Shown one piece after another: positions 57,410 through 64,000 of a stretch of 64,000 nt of DNA. The position numbers were made by a program, and so were the translations under genes. Position 1 is the stretch's first letter. The number at the start of each line of letters is the position of its first letter. A model generated the notes under the pieces. The model saw nothing but the letters and a program-made list of their open reading frames with translations, was not told the origin of the DNA and did not search any database. Location: NCBI RefSeq assembly GCF_016860525.1, contig NZ_BNEA01000001.1, positions 806,001 through 870,000 of the forward strand, read 5' to 3'. The DNA comes from Streptomyces rubradiris. Lineage in GTDB: Bacteria > Actinomycetota > Actinomycetes > Streptomycetales > Streptomycetaceae.

Positions 57410-60400
57410 ATGCCGAGGAATGCCCGGGCCGAGCAGCTGCGCGAGTACGGCCGGTCCGTGCTGGCGGGGGCCCGCTCGAAGCAAGTCCTGCGCATGGCCC
57501 GGCAGGTGAACGCCGCGTCCTACACGAGCGCGCGAGAGTACGCCGGCCGCTCGCTCTTCGAGCTGCTGCAGAACGGCTACGACGCGCATCCGAGGGACCG
57601 CCGCGACGGACGGATCCACGTCCTGCTGGACGAGGCGGAGGGCGAATGGGGGACGTTGTACGTCGCCAACGGCGGCACACCCTTCACCTGGCGGAACGTC
57701 GAGCGCGTCTGCGAGCTCGCGCAGAGTTCGAAGGACGTCGGCGAGGGCATCGGGAACAAGGGCGTCGGGTTCCGCAGCATCCTGTTGATCAGCGACTCGC
57801 CCGAGGTTTACAGCGCGGACCCCGACGGTCCGCTCGGCCCGGAACTGGACGGGTACTGCTTTCGCTTCGCGCAGAGGGCCGACGTGGAGGAGTTCCTCGC
57901 CGGTGAGGACAACGCCCACGAAGTGGCCGCCACGTATCCACCGCTCCAGGCACCCCTGCCGCTGGACGATGTGCCCGCGACCTGTCGGCAGCTCGCCGCC
58001 GAGGGGTATGTGACCGTCGTCCGGCTGCCCTTGCTGAGCGAGGCCGCCCGGGCCGAGGTCCGGCTGCGGATGCGCGAGCTCGCGGGGGCGAAGGTACCCG
58101 TGATGCTGTTCCTCGACCGGCTCGCCGGCCTGACGCTGGAACGGCGGGCCACCGGTGACGAGGCGGGCGAGCGGCACGAGCTGACCCGCTGGGAGGAGCC
58201 CTTCGCGGCGCAGGACGGGGCCGGGCACGAGTTTCCCGTCTCCTTCGCGACCGTGCGCCTGGGGGCGTCCGGCACCTTTCTCGTGGCCCGGGGCACCGTG
58301 GAGAAGGAACGGCTGAACAGCACGCTCGCCGAGGCCGTCGGTGCCAGGTTGCTCGACGACACGTGGCAGGAGTGGAAGCGGCCCGCTGTCGTCGAGGTCG
58401 CGCTCCCGCTGCCCGTCCCACGGCGACCGCGACGCGGGCAGATCTACACCTTCCTGCCGATGGGCGGGGACCAGGCCGCGCCGTTTCCGGGGCACATGAA
58501 CGCCCCGTTCTTCACCGACTTCGACCGCACCGGGCTCCCCTTCGACAACCCCCTCAACGTGCTGCTGCTCGACGCGGTCGCCGAAACATGTCTGGTGGCC
58601 GCCGCGGTACTGCGTGGCGTGCCCGATCCGTCCATGCGGCAGCTGTCCGTGGACCTGGTGAGCTGGGAGAGCGAGAAGGGCTCGCCCGAGCGGCTCCGCG
58701 CGGCGGCCCTGCGCGTGCACGGGAGTGAACTCGCCGAGGTGCCGCTCGTGCCCGTCCTCGCCTCGGACGGCGCGCCGCCCGAGGCGGCTTGGGCACCGCC
58801 GCGGGACGCGGTCCTGTGGCCGGACCTCGACCTGGCCGTCCTCACGGCACACCGCGCGCACGAGGCCGGGATCGTGGTGGCGGACCCCGGGACCGGCGGC
58901 GACCGGCTGAAGCGGCTGGCCACCCTGTGCAAGGCCCTCGCGTGCCCGTGGGAGCCGGGCCCGGAGAACCTCGCCGAGTACGTGGAACGGATCGCCCAGG
59001 GCCTTCCCCTCCCCCGGCCCGGTGAACCCCCCGAGCAGTGGAGCGCGCTGTACGTGGACCTGGCCGCCCTCTTCGAGGAAGACGGACGCGTTCTGCGCGG
59101 CAGGCGGTTGCTGCTCGCGGAGGACTGCGCACTGCGGCACACCAACCATCCCCCCGGCAGCGCAGGTACGGGCACGAGTACACGTGCACAGGGCAAGCGG
59201 AGCGGTCAGGCTGCCCGCCGCGAGGCGTTCTTCCAGCCGGAGCGTACGGAGACGGACCAGACCGAGCCCCCGTCCGTTCCCGCCCTGCTCCGCAAGCGGT
59301 TGTTCTACCTGCACCCGGGGCTGGTCTGGAAGGACCGCGGCGAGCGTACGCGCGGGCGGGCCGCCCGCGCCTTCCTCGAACAGGAGGAGCTCGTCCGGCC
59401 GTACGACACGAGGGGCCTGCTGGACCACGTACGGCAGGCGCTCAGCGCGAGCACCGATCTGCGGCTGCGGCTCCAGGCCCTGCGGTTCGTCTTCCGGCTG
59501 TGGGAGCCGCAGCGGTCGCTGGGCGGGACGGATGTCTCCTCGCTCGGACTGTACGTACCGTCGGCGGACGGCCGGCTGATCAGGGCGAGCGACGCCGTCT
59601 TCGGCCGGGGCTGGGGCCGCGCGTCCGCCGGTGATGACCTGGCGGTGGTGGTCGCCGCCGGGCAGGACGTGTCGAAAAGCCTCAAGGCGATCGCCGGGCG
59701 CCTCCTCGCCGCGCCCGAGGAGTTCGCCAAGCGGAGCGAGACCGAGGAGTGGCGGGCGTTCCTGCTGGCGGCCGGGGTGGCGGACGGGCTGGTCCCGGTC
59801 AGCTCCGCCGACTCCTGGAGCCGGGTGGAGCAAGGCCGGGAGCTCAGCGCCGGGCGGCTGGTCCGCATGGCCAAGGTCTCTGCCGAGGTGCGGGAGCAGT
59901 GGGAGCCGTACGTCCGCTGGCCCGGTGTCTACTACCCCCGGACGCCGTACCGGGGAACCCCCGCCTGGCGGCTCCCCGGCCAGGATGTCGTCGGACGACT
60001 CGGGCAGGAGGCCCGGCTGGCGTACGCACGGCTGGTCCTGCACGGCCTGGCCGACTGGGAGGACACGACGTTCGACAGCGTCTGGACCAGTGCCGGCAGC
60101 CAGAGTCCTCCGGACAGGGAACGGGTCCCGACCCCGCTCGGCGCCTTCGTCCGGGGGCAGCCGTGGCTCCCGGTGCGGGGCCGCGACCGGGCCGTCCGGT
60201 TCGTCCGGCCGGCCGACGCCTGGCACTGTCCGCCCGGGCTGGAGGAGGAGCCCTCGTACGCGCCGACCGTCGACCATCGGCTGCGCCACCTTCTGGAACG
60301 CGGGAAGGCGGGCGACCGCCTGCGGGAGATGCGGCTGCCGACGTGGGACGACCCGCGGGACAGCGGCCGCCTCGTCGCCGCGCTGGGACGGCTCGCGGCG

Positions 60401-62800
60401 CAGGGCGCGCTGGGGGCCGAGGACCGGCCGGCCGCGCAGCGCGCCAACGAACGCGCCTGGAGACACCTCGTACGGCGTCCCCGTCCCGCACTGCCCGTAG
60501 GCGCCAGTGTGCTCGCCGAGGCCGGGGACCAGTTGATCAGCGTACCGCTGTCCGCCCTGGGCGGCGGGGAGAGCGGTGAGAACGGTGATGCCCGGACCGT
60601 GCTCTACGTCAGCGGTGAACGTGACAGTCTGACGGCCCTGCTGGTACGGGAGATGGGGCGCCCCCTGCTCATCCTTCCCGGTGTTTCGGCGGGGGCCGCC
60701 GCGCTGCTGGCGGCCGGGCACCCCGCGGGCGTCCGGCACACCGACGACCTGGAGTTCACGGTGACCGTGGACGGCGCACAGGTGGATGCCGCGACTATGG
60801 GAGAGCCACTGGTCCAGCAGTTGCCCTGGCTCACGCTGGCGGTGTGCGTTCTCTGCGACCACCTGGCGCGCGGCCCCCGCGCGAGCGAGGCCGAGCTGAG
60901 CGAGCTGACGTCCCTGGTCCGGGGCATACGACTGCACCGCTACCGCTCCTGGGACATCGAGCTCGACGGCCGGCCCGTGACGCTGCCGGGCCGCCTCGGC
61001 GGAGTGCTGCCGCTGCCCGATCCGAAGCATCCGCTGGTCCTCGCCCCGGCAGGCGAGCCGGGCTGGCCGGAGACCACCCGTATCGTGGTGGCCATCGCCG
61101 AGCTGCTGGGTCGGCGGGAGTTCGGTGACCGGCTGCGCCTCGCCGCCCATCAACTCGCCTCCCGCCACGCCGACCTGCTCGACCCGGGCCACGAGGATCT
61201 CGCCGACGCCCTGGAAGTCACGGTCCGCCAGGTCGAGGAGACGAGCCGTCGGATCGACGGTGCCATCGGCGCGGTCCTGGAACGCTGCCGGCCCTTCCTC
61301 GTCCACCTGCTCGGCACACAGACGGCGAACTCGCTGCTCCTGCCGCCGCCCGGCGACACCCGGGAGTTCCAGGCTCGTCTCGAGGAGTACGCCGCCGAGC
61401 TCCCGGTCCCTGTCTCCGAGTTCATCGCCAGAGCCCGCGTGGCCCGCGGTACGGACGAACTGCGGCGCGACCTGGGCATCGGCTTCGCCGAGTTGAACGG
61501 CACCCTGCGCGCGATGGGTCTGGAACCGGTCGACCACGCCCGCGAGCACGAGGAAGCCCTCCGCGCCTACCTCGACCTGCGGAGGAAGGAACTCGTCAAT
61601 CGGCTGCGCCGGGCCTTCCTGGAGGACTTCGACGCCCGCCGTCCGATGCCCGGCTGGCCCTCGGTCCGGGCCCTGGACTGGATCACCGCGCCAGAGGCAT
61701 GGGCGGAGAGCGTGGACACGGCCGACACGGGGATGCTGGAAGCGCACGTGGAGGAGCAGCTGGCGCTGCGCCTGGGCCGCCCGGTTCCGTTGCCCGGAGC
61801 GGGCGAGCGCCTGCCCGCCCCCGACCAGGTACGCGGCGCGAACCTCCGCACCATCACCGGCCTGGCCACCGACCTGGTGGTCCTGGTCAGAGCGGCCGGA
61901 CACCCGTTGCCCGCGGCCCTGACCGGAGCCCAGCCCGCCGAGGAGGTCACCGCGCGGCTGGAGGCCGCGGGCGCCCTGGACTTCCGCCTCCTGTCACCCA
62001 CCGATGTCGTCGGCTGGCTGGCGGCCCTCGGCCAGTGGCCCGACGGGATGGCGGTGGCGACGGACCCCGAACAGCACGGTCTGTCCGAGGCCGACGTGGA
62101 CCGGGTGCGCAACGCGGCGGACCACGAGCGCCGCGAACGGGAGCGCAAACGGCAGTCGATCTCCGTCGGAGGCCGCGACTTCTACGTGCCCTCCGGCGAC
62201 TTCACCGCCCTCACCCACGAACTCGACCAGATCCTGCGGAGCGGCTCCGCACCAGGCATCACCGCCGCCGGGCCGCTACGCTTCACCGACCCCCGCCCCC
62301 AGAACACCCAGAACGGGCGCGCCCGGACCACCGGCCGCACGCGCGGGTACGGCGGCGGCACGGACAACAAACTGACCACGGCCCAGCGGGAGGCCATCGG
62401 ATACGTCGGCGAGTGGTACGCCTACCAGTGGCTGTGCGCTCGATACCCAGACCGCGTGGACGAGACGTGCTGGGTGTCGAGCAACCGCCGCAAGGCGTTC
62501 CCCGGCCCGTCCGGCGACGACGGCCTCGGCTTCGACTTCCGGGTCGGCTCCGGCAGCCGGCCCTACCTGTACGAGGTGAAGGCGACCGGGAGTGAAGGCG
62601 GCCGCTTCGACCTGGGAGAGAGCGAGGTCCGCGCGGCCCGCCAGCACGCGGGCAACGAGCGCTGGCGCCTCCTGGTGGTCACCCACGTCCTGACCCCTCG
62701 TAAGACGGCCGTCCAGATGCTCCCCAACCCCTACGGGAAGCGCGGCCGGGGCCGCTACCGCGAGGAGGGCGGGGCGCTGCGCTTCTCGTACACGCTCTGA
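57410..62800 (+). CDS. Giant GHKL (Hsp90/sacsin-like) ATPase with C-terminal DUF3883 domain
   Basis: Protein of 1796 aa. Residues about 25-200 form a GHKL ATPase domain of the sacsin/NOV type: N box SLFELLQNGYDAH (48-60), G1 box VANGGTPF (86-93), G2 box GEGIGNKGVGFRS (111-123). The long middle (about 250-1600) has no domain I recognise. After a charged linker, residues about 1655-1790 match DUF3883: YVGEWYAYQWL, then DGLGFDFRVGSGSRPYLYEV followed by KAT, a nuclease-like D...E-x-K arrangement, then FDLGESEVRAARQHAG. Such GHKL-DUF3883 proteins occur in bacterial accessory regions and are suspected defence proteins. ATG 57410 follows GGGGAG. Single gene, divergent from the NACHT operon. Confidence 0.88.
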   Translation: MPRNARAEQLREYGRSVLAGARSKQVLRMARQVNAASYTSAREYAGRSLFELLQNGYDAHPRDRRDGRIHVLLDEAEGEWGTLYVANGGTPFTWRNVERVCELAQSSKDVGEGIGNKGVGFRSILLISDSPEVYSADPDGPLGPELDGYCFRFAQRADVEEFLAGEDNAHEVAATYPPLQAPLPLDDVPATCRQLAAEGYVTVVRLPLLSEAARAEVRLRMRELAGAKVPVMLFLDRLAGLTLERRATGDEAGERHELTRWEEPFAAQDGAGHEFPVSFATVRLGASGTFLVARGTVEKERLNSTLAEAVGARLLDDTWQEWKRPAVVEVALPLPVPRRPRRGQIYTFLPMGGDQAAPFPGHMNAPFFTDFDRTGLPFDNPLNVLLLDAVAETCLVAAAVLRGVPDPSMRQLSVDLVSWESEKGSPERLRAAALRVHGSELAEVPLVPVLASDGAPPEAAWAPPRDAVLWPDLDLAVLTAHRAHEAGIVVADPGTGGDRLKRLATLCKALACPWEPGPENLAEYVERIAQGLPLPRPGEPPEQWSALYVDLAALFEEDGRVLRGRRLLLAEDCALRHTNHPPGSAGTGTSTRAQGKRSGQAARREAFFQPERTETDQTEPPSVPALLRKRLFYLHPGLVWKDRGERTRGRAARAFLEQEELVRPYDTRGLLDHVRQALSASTDLRLRLQALRFVFRLWEPQRSLGGTDVSSLGLYVPSADGRLIRASDAVFGRGWGRASAGDDLAVVVAAGQDVSKSLKAIAGRLLAAPEEFAKRSETEEWRAFLLAAGVADGLVPVSSADSWSRVEQGRELSAGRLVRMAKVSAEVREQWEPYVRWPGVYYPRTPYRGTPAWRLPGQDVVGRLGQEARLAYARLVLHGLADWEDTTFDSVWTSAGSQSPPDRERVPTPLGAFVRGQPWLPVRGRDRAVRFVRPADAWHCPPGLEEEPSYAPTVDHRLRHLLERGKAGDRLREMRLPTWDDPRDSGRLVAALGRLAAQGALGAEDRPAAQRANERAWRHLVRRPRPALPVGASVLAEAGDQLISVPLSALGGGESGENGDARTVLYVSGERDSLTALLVREMGRPLLILPGVSAGAAALLAAGHPAGVRHTDDLEFTVTVDGAQVDAATMGEPLVQQLPWLTLAVCVLCDHLARGPRASEAELSELTSLVRGIRLHRYRSWDIELDGRPVTLPGRLGGVLPLPDPKHPLVLAPAGEPGWPETTRIVVAIAELLGRREFGDRLRLAAHQLASRHADLLDPGHEDLADALEVTVRQVEETSRRIDGAIGAVLERCRPFLVHLLGTQTANSLLLPPPGDTREFQARLEEYAAELPVPVSEFIARARVARGTDELRRDLGIGFAELNGTLRAMGLEPVDHAREHEEALRAYLDLRRKELVNRLRRAFLEDFDARRPMPGWPSVRALDWITAPEAWAESVDTADTGMLEAHVEEQLALRLGRPVPLPGAGERLPAPDQVRGANLRTITGLATDLVVLVRAAGHPLPAALTGAQPAEEVTARLEAAGALDFRLLSPTDVVGWLAALGQWPDGMAVATDPEQHGLSEADVDRVRNAADHERRERERKRQSISVGGRDFYVPSGDFTALTHELDQILRSGSAPGITAAGPLRFTDPRPQNTQNGRARTTGRTRGYGGGTDNKLTTAQREAIGYVGEWYAYQWLCARYPDRVDETCWVSSNRRKAFPGPSGDDGLGFDFRVGSGSRPYLYEVKATGSEGGRFDLGESEVRAARQHAGNERWRLLVVTHVLTPRKTAVQMLPNPYGKRGRGRYREEGGALRFSYTL

Positions 62801-63012
62801 CCCCTTGGCGTGCACCCCCAGCACGAGAGGAGCCGGGATTGTCCGGGGCCGCGCCGGACGGCCGGGCTGGGCATCTCGGCCAGGAAGCGGCGACACCGAA
62901 CTACACACGAAAGCCGCGAAGGGCGACTGGACACACGGATGAGTGGCGTACCCGGACGTCCCACGGCTTCAGCACCGCTGTAGCGTTGTCCGCAAGCGAT
63001 CAGGGGGATTCA

Positions 63013-63372
63013 GTGACGAGGTCCTTGCACTTCAGCTGGGAACCGAGTGGCTACGGCTGGGCGACGTGCAGGATCTGGGACGGCTCGACGAAGCACCGGG
63101 ACAGCGTCAGCTACTGCACAAACGCGCTCGCCGACTTGTTGGAAGGCGTGACGGGCCTCTACGGGCCGCATGGCACCCAGCGGTTCTCGTTCGACCTCGA
63201 ACCGGCAGAGGCGCGGTGGATTCTTCGTCGCCGAAACAGCGACGTGCACAACCAACGGGGCCTCACGGCGCAGACAAAAGCTGAGCCAAAACCGCCTCTT
63301 GCGCGCAGAGCCAGCCATCGGTGGGGGCCGGTCCTTCGTGCCGTCTGGCGGGTTGACAGCTCTGGGCGGTGA
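63013..63372 (+). pseudogene. Truncated conserved Streptomyces gene at the IS remnant
   Basis: GTG 63013 (AGGGGG upstream) opens a frame like a common Streptomyces hypothetical protein: VTRSLHFSWEPSGYGWATCR, then ALADLLEGVTGLYGPHGTQR and FSFDLEPAEARWILRR. After about residue 75 (near 63240) the sequence turns into Lys/Arg/Pro-rich text unlike any fold, and the frame stops at 63372. The normal protein should be about 150 residues. The 3' half was probably replaced during the event that left the adjacent IS110 piece. The function of the family is unknown. Confidence 0.6.
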
Positions 63373-63386
63373 AGAGGGATTCCTGA

Positions 63387-63590
63387 CATCGCTGCCCGGC
63401 GTCGGCGCCAGAACCGCCACAGTTCTCCTGGTCACCGTCGGCGACGGCACCAGCTCCCCCACCGCCGCCCCCCTGGCCTCCTACGCCGGCCTCACCCTCT
63501 CGGCCTGGCCCGGCAGCGCGTCACCGTCCTGTCCGCCATGCTCCGAGACAGAACCTTCCAGGAATCACGCCACCCCGGGGCAGAGGCACC
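63387..63590 (+). mobile_element. Right IS110-family transposase remnant (C-terminal part)
   Basis: LTSLPGVGARTATVLLVTVG followed by DGTSSPTAAPLASYAGL is the start of the IS110 transposase_20 domain. After 63504 another frame gives LARQRVTVLSAMLRDRTFQE, its C-terminal end. About 70 residues between are missing, including the GNRxLKRA segment, so it is a decayed fragment. Same orientation as the left remnant. Confidence 0.8.
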
Positions 63591-63756
63591 CCCGCGAAAC
63601 CTGAACCACCCCACGGCACGTGTGGAGCCGCTGCGAAGGTGGGGGTGTGAACTCGGCTTTCAGACCTCCACCGCACTGCCTCCCGCGACCCGTGCCGACC
63701 ACCCCGCGCGGAAAATCCCGTGCACCGGCCCCGCATCCGGTGTCATCGTGTGGCGC

Positions 63757-64000
63757 ATGGCAGGTATCGAGGTGCTTCTGATCGGCGGCCGGTCCGGCGT
63801 GGGCAAGACCACGGTCGCCATGGAGGCGTCCGTCCTCCTACGGGACGCCGGCGTCGCCCACTGCCTCGTCGAGGGCGATCTCCTCGACCACGTCCACCCC
63901 GCGCCCCCGGACGATCCCTTCCGCTCCGGCATCACCCGGCGCAACCTCGCCGCCCTGTGGGCCAACTACGCAGACCTGGGCATGCGACGCCTGATCTACA
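63757..64000 (+). CDS. P-loop nucleotide-binding protein, cut by the window end
   Basis: Incomplete gene; 81 residues are visible. ATG 63757 opens MAGIEVLLIGGRSGVGKTTV, a Walker A (GGRSGVGKT) at the very N-terminus, then AMEASVLLRDAGVAHCLVEG and DLLDHVHPAPPD. This is the layout of small AAA-type kinases or chloramphenicol-phosphotransferase-like proteins that bind ATP and phosphorylate a small molecule. GTG 63748 is an alternative start. It lies outside the IS110 remnant. Confidence 0.75.
   Translation, partial: MAGIEVLLIGGRSGVGKTTVAMEASVLLRDAGVAHCLVEGDLLDHVHPAPPDDPFRSGITRRNLAALWANYADLGMRRLIY

Noticed and set aside
57383..61903. Open frame of about 1500 codons antisense to the giant gene
   Set aside because: The plus strand carries GHKL and DUF3883 motifs and a ribosome site. 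The antisense product is Gly/Arg/Gln-rich with no fold.
1..64000. tRNA or rRNA genes and tRNA-linked attachment sites
   Set aside because: No cloverleaf with a matching T-loop and acceptor stem was found by reading both strands; a tRNAscan run would settle this.

Overview
This window comes from a high-GC actinomycete, almost certainly a Streptomyces. The evidence is very high third-position GC, frequent GTG/TTG starts behind GGAGG-type sites, a biotin cluster laid out as bioF<- ->bioBAD, a DUF5753/DUF397 regulator pair, a CebR-type operator (TGGGAGCGCTCCCA) in front of a secreted cellulase, an ECF41 sigma factor, a PhoP-like box before phoD and a DasR-like GntR regulator. I saw no tRNA, rRNA or CRISPR array.

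Region 1 (0-16 kb) looks like conserved chromosome. It holds a regulator pair, biotin synthesis, a translationally coupled Fic-like toxin/RHH antitoxin pair, an F420-type LLM oxidoreductase, two CorC/HlyC-type membrane proteins, a GDSL hydrolase, purB, a mismatch-specific DNA glycosylase and a CBM2-GH5 cellulase. Region 2 (16-31 kb) holds an ABC-2 exporter divergent from a two-component system, a ROK regulator, a 126-bp tandem repeat, a GntR/UTRA regulator with a dre-like operator, an ECF41 sigma factor, phoD, an unusual membrane-ACT-GNAT fusion, a DUF885 protein and an SDR. Region 3 (31-51.8 kb) holds a complete class I P450 operon (ferredoxin, reductase, P450), a rhodanese/Lrp pair and a leftward group (CysS-like gene, sixA, yigZ, sbcD, sbcC). 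It also has an ArsR/CDF pair, YbaK, an XRE-cupin/EamA pair, two left-handed beta-helix enzymes, DedA and a UPF0104-like protein. Two genes here are visibly damaged: the SixA gene has TGA where a Trp codon is expected, and the CDF transporter gene has lost its membrane domain in frame.

Region 4 (51.8-63.6 kb) is an accessory island. Both edges carry decayed IS110-family transposase pieces in the same orientation: the middle part on the left and the C-terminal part on the right. Inside are gene fragments, a membrane-tethered HTH protein with clustered TGTCCG operators, a small secreted Cys protein, and a 47-aa gene followed by a membrane NACHT NTPase. Divergent from these is a 1796-aa protein with an Hsp90/sacsin-like GHKL ATPase domain at the N-terminus and a DUF3883 nuclease-like domain at the C-terminus. 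A truncated gene lies next to the right IS remnant. A P-loop protein runs off the right end of the window.

The best candidate for an undescribed system is the divergent pair in the island: the 47-aa gene plus NACHT STAND ATPase against the GHKL-DUF3883 giant, whose ribosome site lies inside a hairpin. A role in defence or stress sensing is inferred from domain content and context, not shown by the sequence. A second theme is local tandem duplication of GC-rich DNA, both between genes (10.7, 21.1-21.6 and 46.5 kb) and in frame inside genes (the BioB tail, the SbcC arm and the 50.7-kb N-terminus).
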